Origin: Rhodoferax sp. | GTDB lineage: Bacteria; Pseudomonadota; Gammaproteobacteria; Burkholderiales; Burkholderiaceae_C | Direction of reading: 5' to 3' | NCBI RefSeq assembly: GCF_028688795.1 | Contig: NZ_JAQTXM010000023.1 | Span: 1-64,000, forward strand | DNA: 64,000 nucleotides | Shown: positions 37,333 through 45,218 of the stretch, piece after piece | Layout of the letters: every line of letters begins with the position of its first letter | How positions within the stretch are numbered: the first letter of the stretch is position 1 | The notes under the pieces: model-generated | Databases searched by the model: none | What the model was told of the DNA's origin: nothing | The model's input: the letters and a program-made list of their open reading frames with translations, nothing else | Position numbers and translations under genes: made by a program

Positions 37333-37392
37333 GCGACAAAAAGACAACCAAACCAAAATCTCTGTCTGCGCAGGGTTGCCGTTTTTATCGAT

Positions 37393-37782
37393 TCAAGCAC
37401 CAAACAGCACCACATCGTCCATTGGGTAATGCTTGCGGTTATGGGTCCACAGTGGACATTGATGCACACGTGCCGTTGCTGCCAGCAGAAAATCTTCTAG
37501 CGATATGCCTTGGAACGTCTTACTGAAACGTTTGGCATAAAGCCCTGCTGTGCGTCCGGTCTCAGCATCCAAATCTATCTGCTGGCACAGTTTAAAAAAA
37601 GCTTCGATGGACTTGTGCTCGCGCTCAAACGCACCAGCGTAAATTTCGGCAACGACCACAGGGCTGATCAAGAACATGGTTTTTGAGGCGACCAATGTCA
37701 AAAACTGAGCAACTACATCTGGCTTCTTCTTCAAAAGATCAATGACCACATCGGTATCAAGCACCATCCTTTGCGTCGTCAT
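37393..37782 (-). CDS. vapC: VapC-type PIN-domain toxin
   Basis: A 129-residue predicted ribonuclease toxin. PIN acidic residues are visible in VLDTDVVIDLL, VVAEIYAGAF and SLEDFLLAATA; a THNRKHY segment follows. It overlaps the antitoxin gene by four bases. VapC toxins cleave specific tRNAs or rRNA; the target here is unknown. Confidence 0.88.
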   Translation of the reverse strand: MTTQRMVLDTDVVIDLLKKKPDVVAQFLTLVASKTMFLISPVVVAEIYAGAFEREHKSIEAFFKLCQQIDLDAETGRTAGLYAKRFSKTFQGISLEDFLLAATARVHQCPLWTHNRKHYPMDDVVLFGA

Positions 37783-38036
37783 GATGCGTCGCTTGGGCGC
37801 AAGATGCGGCTTTTGCTGCGAATGTTGCTGACATAGGTCTGCGCATCTGTGGTGGCAAAACTCTCCAGCGGCTTGAGTCGCTCAAAATACGCTTGTGCAT
37901 CTGCAACGGGGTCTTTGTGAATGTCGCTTTCAAGCGTGCGGCGAATCAGCTCTGAAATGCTGACTCGCATGCTCGCTGCGCGCAGCTTCAGGTGGTCATA
38001 AAGATCGTTTTGCAGGTAGATTTGGGTACGGTGCAT
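37779..38036 (-). CDS. vapB: ribbon-helix-helix antitoxin (VapB-like)
   Basis: An 85-residue DNA-binding antitoxin. RTQIYLQNDLYDHLKLRA and SISELIRRTLE form a ribbon-helix-helix (CopG/Arc) domain; the C-terminal part should wrap the toxin. It overlaps the toxin gene. The AT-rich 142-bp region upstream (38037-38178) probably holds the autoregulated promoter; no clear operator palindrome was picked out. Confidence 0.85.
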   Translation of the reverse strand: MHRTQIYLQNDLYDHLKLRAASMRVSISELIRRTLESDIHKDPVADAQAYFERLKPLESFATTDAQTYVSNIRSKSRILRPSDAS

Positions 38037-38178
38037 GGTAGATACCTGATCAATTTAATGTATAAAAGTGTACATCACTGATGGTAAATTTTCAGAAAAT
38101 CCATTTCGTTCGAACCTGGCCCCGCCATTAGGGTTCTTCTATGGCAAAAAACACGCAGTAAAAAGCCCCGCCGTTTAA

Positions 38179-38952
38179 CTAAAAAGAATCCAAAGGCATG
38201 AATGCCACGACTTCGGCCGTGGCCGGGTCAAGAAATACCGTCCAAAACGATTTGCGCCCAACCATTGGCGTGTAAACCATTGATTCTGGCGCGTGGCCTG
38301 CCTTGGCGATGACAGCATCAATTGCAGTTGCCTGAAGCGGGAACTTGGCCTTCAGTTCAACGATCGATTTGGCCGCTTGCCGAATTTCACTTTTTGCTGC
38401 GGCATAAGGCTGCCAAAGGTCGGGGCGTGCGCTCAATGAAAGACCCTCTAGCGCAGCCAGGGTGGCCGCCATTTTTTCGTTGCCATCGCGGAACGGGCGC
38501 AGTGACAGCAGCGTCGGGCCAGTGAGCGGCAAGGCCACCACATCACGCGGTGCCAGGTGAAGCAATTCAACCGGAATGTCAACCGCGTGCACCACCCGAA
38601 AACGGTCGTATTCAAACACCATGTGCACCGGGCGCGCCGCAAACACAGTCCACAGGCCGTAGCCCAAGGCAGCCAATTGGATCACCACAACGATCACCAG
38701 ATCGCGCCGCAGTTCTGCCCACGGTTTAGCACGGTTAAACACGGCGAGCGTAATCAAGGGGCCAAGAATGACATCCACCACCACCAAGAGCAAGAACAGT
38801 TCACGTCCACCTGAAATATCCCGGTAGGGGTAGGGATACCAAAGTCCGAACACCAACAGTGCAGCCAGTAGCGCAACAACAAGGCTGAGCCCCAAGTGAA
38901 TGCCACTGGCTTGAAGGCGGTCTTTCCATAAAAGTGAAGTTACGGTTTGCAT
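38179..38952 (-). CDS. TfpX/TfpZ-like type IV pilin accessory protein
   Basis: A 257-residue membrane protein. Three to four N-terminal membrane segments (LGLSLVVALLAALLVFGLWY, FLLLVVVDVILGPLITLAVF, LVIVVVIQLAALGYGLWTVF) precede a periplasmic domain with YDRFRVVHAVDI and MVYTPMVGRKSFWTVFLDP. This matches the pilin accessory (TfpZ) family found next to pilin and pilin-glycosylation genes. It lies 46 bases after the PglL-like gene. The exact role is unclear. Confidence 0.78.
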   Translation of the reverse strand: MQTVTSLLWKDRLQASGIHLGLSLVVALLAALLVFGLWYPYPYRDISGGRELFLLLVVVDVILGPLITLAVFNRAKPWAELRRDLVIVVVIQLAALGYGLWTVFAARPVHMVFEYDRFRVVHAVDIPVELLHLAPRDVVALPLTGPTLLSLRPFRDGNEKMAATLAALEGLSLSARPDLWQPYAAAKSEIRQAAKSIVELKAKFPLQATAIDAVIAKAGHAPESMVYTPMVGRKSFWTVFLDPATAEVVAFMPLDSF

Positions 38953-38998
38953 GATCGTTTAGTCTTGATGAAATGTAGGGAAGTTGTATCAACAGCTA

Positions 38999-40684
38999 TC
39001 AATCCGCACCAACAACGGCGGCAAGTTGAGGATACTTTTCTTTCATTAAACGCCGCAATTCCCTTTGACAGGCTAAGTAATATGCATTGCCATACATACC
39101 ACGAATAATGGCCAGTTGATGGTTTGCCTTTGCAGGATCGTCATTAAGAGCCAAAGCCAACGCATATCGGAAATGCGGCACATTGTCGGCAAATCGCTGC
39201 GACACAACGCGTAGCGTTTCCAAATCTGTTTTTTGCATATTAGGCTCAATGACCAGCCGTCTAGATTTGAGCATCGTACCCATTTGCGACAGCATCCACA
39301 CGTCAGGAATTTCATAGGTCTCTGACGTTTTTCCAATACGTAGATTTTCGAACCTTACCACCCTAAAGTCTTCTTCGATCAAAAAGTACTCATAGGTCAG
39401 ACAACTGCCTATTGGCAACCATAAAGCCAGCAAGCCCCACGCCCAACGCACATTCAGTGTGATCATCCTGACTGGAACCTGAGACGCTTCCACCACACCC
39501 ACCATCAACCCGGCAGTGATTAAAAAGTAAGCATAAGCAAACGGATACTCCAGCATGCTGTGCACAGCAAGAGGCAATAGGCAAGTCATGGCGTAAACGG
39601 CATCTAGGCGCTTGCTGGCAATAATGCGAGTAACAAACCAGTAAGCGACAGCACCGGTCAGCAAAAGCCCTAATGGCAGGCCGTTCCAAGCCAACATGTC
39701 CAACACAAAATTGTGCGCGTAGGTGTACGGGAGCGATCCTGGGTAGGCGATTGCCCCCACTGCACTGGCTGTTGCTGTCTGGTTCCAGCCATAACCGACC
39801 CAAGGGGATTGCATCACGGCGTAGCCAATCTGTTGCCAAATGCGAAATCGCTCGCTAATGGCCTCTGGCGACCGGATGCTGCGTACGTCACTCAGCAGCA
39901 GAAGCTCATTGAGATACGGCAAAGCCAGTGTGCCAATGAGAAAGCATGCTGCCCAACAAGCCACTGCCTTGCCGGACAGGCGCGACTTGATGGCACCTTT
40001 GCGCCACATGAGATAAGCAGCCACGATCAACACGCTGAGCATGCCCGTGCGAGATTGCGTCAGGATCAACACCCCGGTCATGAAACCAATACAAAGCGCA
40101 AAAGCGAGGCGGCCAATTGCGCCACGTTCAAACACATAAGTACAAGCCGACATGCCCATCAACAATAGTGTTGCCAATTGATTGGGTTGCCCCAGGTTTC
40201 CCATGGCACGGTCACCAGCATCGGCATGGATAACGTACATACCCAAGGGGTTATCGACATTCAGCCATTGCGCCAGGCCAATGACCGATGAGACCATAGC
40301 TGCGATCCAGAGGCAATACATCAGCCAGGTCAAATCATCGTCGGTTTTGCGCGTGTCCACGTTGGTCAAGTGGTAGCCAACATAAACTGCAGCCAAAAGG
40401 CCCGAAAGATACAGTGATGACATCAATGCATCACCCGCAAAAGAACTGACACTGCCAGCATATTGAAACCACGGTACCAGCACCACAACCGCAATCCATG
40501 CGCAAGCCCGTGGCAACGAAACAAAGTTTGATTGACACGGAATGGCGCTAGCAAGAAGGAAACCAAGTCCTATTAGCGCCATCAACTCAGCGTGGAAATT
40601 TACCCATGGCCGATAGTGGTCATAGGCCAGCCACGACAGCGTGAAAAACAGTAACCCGAAAGCGTAGGGGCGTGAAATGCGCAT
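38999..40684 (-). CDS. PglL-like O-oligosaccharyltransferase (Wzy_C family)
   Basis: A 561-residue polytopic membrane protein with about 11-12 spans. The Wzy_C region includes SRTGMLSVLIVAAYL, VGYGWNQTATASA and YTYAHNFVLDMLAWNG, as in O-antigen ligases and PglL/PilO pilin O-glycosylases. A C-terminal periplasmic tail suggests the Wzy_C_2 subgroup. Next to pilA, it is probably a pilin glycosyltransferase. The start at 40684 directly follows the T-run of the pilA terminator and has no Shine-Dalgarno sequence, so the start is uncertain. Confidence 0.82.
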   Translation of the reverse strand: MRISRPYAFGLLFFTLSWLAYDHYRPWVNFHAELMALIGLGFLLASAIPCQSNFVSLPRACAWIAVVVLVPWFQYAGSVSSFAGDALMSSLYLSGLLAAVYVGYHLTNVDTRKTDDDLTWLMYCLWIAAMVSSVIGLAQWLNVDNPLGMYVIHADAGDRAMGNLGQPNQLATLLLMGMSACTYVFERGAIGRLAFALCIGFMTGVLILTQSRTGMLSVLIVAAYLMWRKGAIKSRLSGKAVACWAACFLIGTLALPYLNELLLLSDVRSIRSPEAISERFRIWQQIGYAVMQSPWVGYGWNQTATASAVGAIAYPGSLPYTYAHNFVLDMLAWNGLPLGLLLTGAVAYWFVTRIIASKRLDAVYAMTCLLPLAVHSMLEYPFAYAYFLITAGLMVGVVEASQVPVRMITLNVRWAWGLLALWLPIGSCLTYEYFLIEEDFRVVRFENLRIGKTSETYEIPDVWMLSQMGTMLKSRRLVIEPNMQKTDLETLRVVSQRFADNVPHFRYALALALNDDPAKANHQLAIIRGMYGNAYYLACQRELRRLMKEKYPQLAAVVGAD

Positions 40685-40706
40685 AAAAAAAGCGGCCGAA
40701 GCCGCT
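40685..40706 (-). terminator. Rho-independent terminator of pilA
   Basis: On the minus strand, AGCGGC-TTCG-GCCGCT followed by six to seven Ts, 18 bases after the pilA stop. The very stable tetraloop hairpin abuts the ATG of the PglL-like gene. Confidence 0.9.
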
Positions 40707-40724
40707 TGTTTTGTGTATCTAAAT

Positions 40725-41222
40725 TTAAAGCGCCTTGCATGAGCCAGGTAGGTACTTGGCATTCATTGTTCCTGGGCCGCAGATCCAAGAGTTAACTGGC
40801 AGTCCCATCGCTGGTTGTGCGCACGCGGCGAAAGTGGTTTGTGTTGAAGCCGAACACGGAGCCATCTTGATGGTGCCATCGATACCGGTTCCCAAAGCTT
40901 GAGACGTCACAGTAATCAAGCCACCGCCAACCCCGCCTGCAGTTATGCCGTCAGCGGTTGTCACCGTCGAGACATATTTAGTGCCAGAGCCCGAGGCAAT
41001 TTCACAGCCCCATTTACCAGCCAAAGGCGCAACTGTTCCTGTCTGAATGGCTTCGGTCATTCCCGTACGACAAGCCGAAGCCGCCAAAATCACTTCAGAA
41101 ACCTTAGCCTTTACCGTGTAATCCTGATAAGCCGGCAAAGCCACCGCAGCCAAAATACCGATGATCGCGACAACGATCATCAACTCGATCAGGGTAAAAC
41201 CCTTTTGCATAGAACGCTTCAT
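40725..41222 (-). CDS. pilA: type IV major pilin (PilA-like)
   Basis: A 165-residue prepilin. The leader MKRSMQKG is cleaved by prepilin peptidase before [20 protein letters not shown], with the conserved Glu at +5. The C-terminal Cys pair ([16 protein letters not shown]) would form the D-region disulfide loop. The ATG at 41222 has GGAG eight bases upstream. It has its own strong terminator and a probable sigma-54 promoter, so it is likely expressed far more than the downstream glycosylation genes. The gene is more AT-rich than its housekeeping neighbours. Confidence 0.93.
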   Translation of the reverse strand: MKRSMQKGFTLIELMIVVAIIGILAAVALPAYQDYTVKAKVSEVILAASACRTGMTEAIQTGTVAPLAGKWGCEIASGSGTKYVSTVTTADGITAGGVGGGLITVTSQALGTGIDGTIKMAPCSASTQTTFAACAQPAMGLPVNSWICGPGTMNAKYLPGSCKAL

Positions 41223-41271
41223 GTTGAGCTCCAAAAGTTAAGAATAAGAACACTGAGAACGAAGACATATC

Positions 41272-41287
41272 AGCAGATTCCGTGCCA
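41272..41287 (-). promoter_or_regulatory. sigma-54 (-24/-12) promoter of pilA
   Basis: Minus-strand sequence TGGCACGGAATCTGCT matches the RpoN consensus TGGCACG-N4-TTGC with one change in the -12 box; the key GG and GC are present. It lies 50 bases upstream of the pilA ATG. PilR-controlled sigma-54 promoters are standard for pilA in pseudomonads and relatives. Confidence 0.75.
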
Positions 41288-41452
41288 CACCCCAAAAACC
41301 ATCAAAGATCGTAGGAATTCGCCTCTTCAGCAACGTTTCAGTCCAATTCAGCCTTCAAAAAGCATTTCCAGCATGAAATGACACGGTTTTTTGCGTGCCA
41401 CTGACCAAATGACACAAACCCAAGGGTGTCACAGCACCAGAGGGTGATTAAC

Positions 41453-41947
41453 ATGCAGCTCATGGAAGCAAACACACTCACCGTCAGCATTGAAACCGCC
41501 GTGGCGGTCACCGACCGTAGCCGCAGCACTTGGTGGCGGCACTTGTCCGAGGGCAAGGTGACCCGTGTGACGGATGACGCCCGGGGGCGCGCCATGCTGG
41601 CTTGGGCGGATGTGGCGCCAGAAATCTCAGTCCCCATGGACGCCGACGAGCTGGCTTTGGTGTTGCGCGCTGACGCCGGTGAGTCAGAGGCTCAAAACGA
41701 GCTTGGCCAGATTTTTCTACACGCTGACAAATTCAAATTGGCGCTTTATTGGCTTCGGCTAGCCGCCGGCAAAAACAACGCCGATGCGATGCAATGGCTG
41801 GCTCACTGCTATGTCAGTGGCAAGGGTGTGCCCAAAGACGATTATTTGGGCGTGATGTGGCTGGCCAAGGCCGCAGCGCTCGGCCATGTGCTTGCGCAAG
41901 GGCAGATGCGTGGGTTACTAAGGCAGAGCTGTTCCATGACGGATTAA
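41453..41947 (+). CDS. Sel1-repeat protein with N-terminal HTH-like segment
   Basis: A roughly 164-residue protein divergent from pilA. The C-terminal half has Sel1-type repeats (SEAQNELGQIFLHADKFKLALYWLRLAA and DAMQWLAHCYVSGKGVPKDDY). The N-terminal part (SIETAVAVTDRSRSTWWRHLSEG) looks like a winged-helix or MerR-type helix-turn-helix. Start codons at 41453 or 41462 are both plausible. A regulatory role for the adjacent pilin is possible but unproved. Confidence 0.7.
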   Translation: MQLMEANTLTVSIETAVAVTDRSRSTWWRHLSEGKVTRVTDDARGRAMLAWADVAPEISVPMDADELALVLRADAGESEAQNELGQIFLHADKFKLALYWLRLAAGKNNADAMQWLAHCYVSGKGVPKDDYLGVMWLAKAAALGHVLAQGQMRGLLRQSCSMTD

Positions 41948-42109
41948 TGACCCGGTAAGCTGAGCTGGCGCACAAAACGCCACTAGAAACTTGCGGGCTG
42001 CAGCGTTTTATTCAGCGAGGACATGAATATTGATGAAACCTTGGAGGGAGCGCGCATCGTGAGCCCGCTCGCTTGATGCGGGCATAAACATGGCCCAAGC
42101 TCAATCCAA

Positions 42110-42301
42110 TCAATGCGGCTCGCGCGGTTGCGTTGGCTCAAGCGGTTCTGGCTCGGCTGGTTTTTCGGTTTTTGGCTCGGGGGCTGATGCCAAGTCTGGG
42201 TGGCACATTTTTTCGCCATCCCATTGCTGTCCGCACCAGCAATGGCCGTTTGCGTCAATGATGCAGGTGCCGGTTCCGCAGCAGCGGTCGTCGTCATTCA
42301 T
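42110..42301 (-). CDS. small Cys-rich protein, function unknown
   Basis: A 63-residue protein with an N-terminal cluster of five Cys in DDRCCGTGTCIIDANGHCWC, another Cys-His near MCHP, and a Pro/Glu-rich tail (repeated EP). The Cys spacing suggests metal or iron-sulfur binding. A strong Shine-Dalgarno (GAGGA) seven bases before the ATG supports translation. I recall similar small proteins in other betaproteobacteria but no function. It is isolated between the Sel1 gene and amylosucrase. Confidence 0.75.
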   Translation of the reverse strand: MNDDDRCCGTGTCIIDANGHCWCGQQWDGEKMCHPDLASAPEPKTEKPAEPEPLEPTQPREPH

Positions 42302-42415
42302 GGTGGGTCCTCGGTAAGTGGGGTTTCCAGTTTATTTCCAAATCATTGCGGTCCAGGCGCGATGAGGGTTTACTGCCCCTTTCACGCTTTTTTAAGTACG
42401 AGACCGCACTTGGAC

Positions 42416-44368
42416 TCAGTCAATCAGCCAGCAACAAACAAGCGGAGGGATCGTGACCGCGTCGTTTTCAACCTTGAGGCGCTCGCCAGAACATAACTCT
42501 CGCATGGCATCCTGCTGAAACAAGCCATAGGGGCGCAAGGCACCAAGTGCGAGCTTTTGTGCACTGTTGTTGAAGTTGCTGGCCACCAACACCCGGTTGC
42601 GCGGGTTGTGCAGGTCGGTGCGCAAAAACACCAGCAGGTTGGGGTTATCCACGGTCAGTAACTGTCGATTGTCAAAATCTGCAAACGCACTCAACTCCTT
42701 GCGCATGGTGATCATTTTTTTCAGCGCACTGAAGATGCGTTGCTCTACCGTGCCACTCTCGTGGCGCATGGCAGCCTTTTGCCAGTCGAAATAAGAGCGA
42801 TTCACCCAGCGGTTGTCATCCCGCTCAGCGGGGTCGGCCAGATAGGCCAGGCTGTTAAGCGTGCCAATGGCATCGCCGTAGTAAAACAATGGAATGCCAC
42901 CAAAGGCAAGAATCAGGCTGTGCAGCATCAAAATGGTTTTGATGGCGGCCTCAATGGCTGCCGGGTCTTCACTGGCCAGCGCTGCTTCAAGACCAGCCAG
43001 CGAGGCCAGCGAGCCCGATATGCGGGCATCGCCGGTTTTGGGATTCTCACCAAACGGCAACCCCCGCGCGACCGAGGTGGGAAACCGTCCTGTGAAGTAG
43101 TCAAGCAGAAAGCGCCGGTGCTGCACCGGGTCATAGCCTGACAGACGCACGTCCTTGTCGTCAAAGCCCAGGCCAATGTCGTCGTGGCAGCGCACATAGT
43201 TAAGCCAAGTGGCCCGCTCCAGCTTGGCAGGCAAATGCTTGATGCCCTGGTTCAGCAGCACGGCATTTTTGGTCGCCACCCCGTCCCATAGCAAAGACAT
43301 GAGCGTGGCGTTGTAGGCTATCTCGCACTCCTTGGCATTAATGGCATCTTCGCCAAAATACTTGGCCACCTCACTGGGCGCCACAATGGCCTCGGCAATA
43401 AACAACACGCCCGGCGCAGTGACCTGGCAACAGTCCTTCATCAACTGCAACAGCAGATGCGCCTCGCGCTCGTTCTGGCAAGTGCTGCCAATCTTTTTCC
43501 ACAAGAAGGCCACCGCATCAAGACGCAAAATGTCGGCTCCCTGGTTGGCCCAGAACAAAATGATGTCAATCATCTCGATCAACACTGCCGGGTTGCGGTA
43601 GTTCAGGTCCCACTGGTATTGGTTGAACACCGTCATGACCCACTTGCCCATGGCGACATCCCAGGTGAAGTTGCCGGGGGCAGTGTCGGGAAAGACCTCG
43701 GGCATGGTTTCTTCAAAGGTGTCAGGCATCTCGCGATCGTCAAACACGTAGTAATAATCTTGGAATTTTTTGTCACCCTGGCGTGCTTTTTGGGCCCACT
43801 CATGCTCATTGGAGGTGTGGTTGACGACCACATCCAGCACCAGCAGCATGTCGCGCTTCTTTAATGTGGCGGCCAGCGCTTCAACGTCGTGCGTGGTGCC
43901 GTAGCGGGCGTCCACCTTGAAATAGTCCCTGACCGCATAACCACCATCGGCATGGTCTGGCGGGCAATCCAGAATGGGCATGATGTGTAGCATGTTGATG
44001 CCCAGGTCTTGCAGGTAGGGCAACTTGGTGCGCAAGCCTTTCAGGTCGTTGGCAAAGCGATCGCAGTAGAGCGCCATGCCAACCCACTTCTGGCTCAGAA
44101 ACCAGTTGTAGTCCCGCTCCCGGGCCAGGTCTGACTTGCGCAGATGCGGGCTGCGCTCCATATAGCGCAGCGCAAGCGTTTCCACCAGGCTGACCATTTG
44201 TGTCTTGAAGTCGGGCCGATCACCGTAGAGCAAGTGAAGCAAGGAATGGATGGCGTAAAAGTTGGCCCCAAGGCGGGTGTAGAAGTGGCGCAGCCGAAAG
44301 TTGCCAATCTCGGGCTTGAGCTCCATTAGGATCTCGTTGAGCATGGCGTGGGATGCTTGTTCGTACAT
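42416..44368 (-). CDS. ams: amylosucrase (GH13)
   Basis: A 650-residue glucansucrase-type enzyme that uses sucrose to extend alpha-1,4-glucan and releases fructose; sucrose hydrolysis is also possible. Catalytic residues are in RLDAVAFLWK (nucleophile Asp), FIAEAIVA (acid/base Glu) and RCHDDIGLGF (transition-state Asp). The N-terminal helical domain and DVVVNHTSNEH fit amylosucrase rather than alpha-amylase. The start at 44368 (MYEQASHAM) lies 19 bases after the sucrose-phosphatase stop. It closes the sucrose operon, linking sucrose to glycogen-like polymer. Confidence 0.88.
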   Translation of the reverse strand: MYEQASHAMLNEILMELKPEIGNFRLRHFYTRLGANFYAIHSLLHLLYGDRPDFKTQMVSLVETLALRYMERSPHLRKSDLARERDYNWFLSQKWVGMALYCDRFANDLKGLRTKLPYLQDLGINMLHIMPILDCPPDHADGGYAVRDYFKVDARYGTTHDVEALAATLKKRDMLLVLDVVVNHTSNEHEWAQKARQGDKKFQDYYYVFDDREMPDTFEETMPEVFPDTAPGNFTWDVAMGKWVMTVFNQYQWDLNYRNPAVLIEMIDIILFWANQGADILRLDAVAFLWKKIGSTCQNEREAHLLLQLMKDCCQVTAPGVLFIAEAIVAPSEVAKYFGEDAINAKECEIAYNATLMSLLWDGVATKNAVLLNQGIKHLPAKLERATWLNYVRCHDDIGLGFDDKDVRLSGYDPVQHRRFLLDYFTGRFPTSVARGLPFGENPKTGDARISGSLASLAGLEAALASEDPAAIEAAIKTILMLHSLILAFGGIPLFYYGDAIGTLNSLAYLADPAERDDNRWVNRSYFDWQKAAMRHESGTVEQRIFSALKKMITMRKELSAFADFDNRQLLTVDNPNLLVFLRTDLHNPRNRVLVASNFNNSAQKLALGALRPYGLFQQDAMRELCSGERLKVENDAVTIPPLVCCWLID

Positions 44369-44387
44369 CAGTGATCTCCAAAAGGGT

Positions 44388-45218
44388 TCAGTTTTGCGCG
44401 CACAGCCAGGCACCCAGGTCCGGGTGGTAATGGGCCACTCCTTCAAGAATGCCGGCGCTGTAATTGCCATTCATGCCCAAGTAGCCGCCCTGCGCAACAT
44501 ACAGGGTGTCAGGGTTGGCAGCGGCCACCCAACTTTTCACTTGCGCGTCGGCATTGGCCACCAGCACGGCTGGAATGCCGCTGAGCAGCACATCCAGGTC
44601 ATTGCCGCTGTCGCCCGCAAACAGGGTCTGGTGGTCGGTGTAACCGGTTTGTTTCATCAAAAATCGAATGGCGTGTAGCTTGTTTGCGCTGGCGGGCAGG
44701 ACATCGAGCAAGCCGAGCTGGGCGGGCTCATCAATGCTCCAGATCAGATTAGCTTTGATGTGCACCTGTTTCAGGCGGGCATCAACCTCACGGATCAAGC
44801 TTTGAAAATCTTCTGCCAGCGCCACGTGGTAGCTGAGCTTGTGAAGATTCTGCTTTTCCAGTGGCTGCAGGTGTAACGCCGGAAAGACGCCCAGCACGCG
44901 GCACAGATCGTCATGCGTCAGGTCCTGCCAATCCGGGGCGATGTGCGCACGCCAAGCATCATTGGGCTCCCATCCAGCTGGCGTGACCCGGTAAATCGTC
45001 GACCCCACATCAGCGATGGCGAAATCGGGCGTGGGCAAATCGAACTCGACCATGGCCTGCTCAATGAGTGCACGATGCCGGCCGCTCACATAGGCCAGCG
45101 CCACATCATCGCGGCGTACCAGTTGCCGAAACAGCGCCAGCGCCCCGTGGGAGGCGGGCTGCGCGCCATTGGGGATCAGCGTTCGGTCCAGGTCGGTGCA
45201 GACCAGCAAGCGCCTCAT
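44388..45218 (-). CDS. spp: sucrose-6-phosphate phosphatase
   Basis: A 276-residue HAD-superfamily hydrolase. The catalytic motif is complete: CTDLDRTLIPNG (DxDxT). AYVSGRHRALIEQA and the GDSGNDLDVLLSG motif (HAD motif IV) are also intact. It removes phosphate from sucrose-6-phosphate made by the upstream synthase, which it overlaps by ATGA. Confidence 0.92.
   Translation of the reverse strand: MRRLLVCTDLDRTLIPNGAQPASHGALALFRQLVRRDDVALAYVSGRHRALIEQAMVEFDLPTPDFAIADVGSTIYRVTPAGWEPNDAWRAHIAPDWQDLTHDDLCRVLGVFPALHLQPLEKQNLHKLSYHVALAEDFQSLIREVDARLKQVHIKANLIWSIDEPAQLGLLDVLPASANKLHAIRFLMKQTGYTDHQTLFAGDSGNDLDVLLSGIPAVLVANADAQVKSWVAAANPDTLYVAQGGYLGMNGNYSAGILEGVAHYHPDLGAWLCAQN

Noticed and set aside
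42055-42085. GCCCGC/GCGGGC hairpin near 42063 as a terminator
   Set aside because: Six-base stem with a nine-base loop and no T-run on either side.
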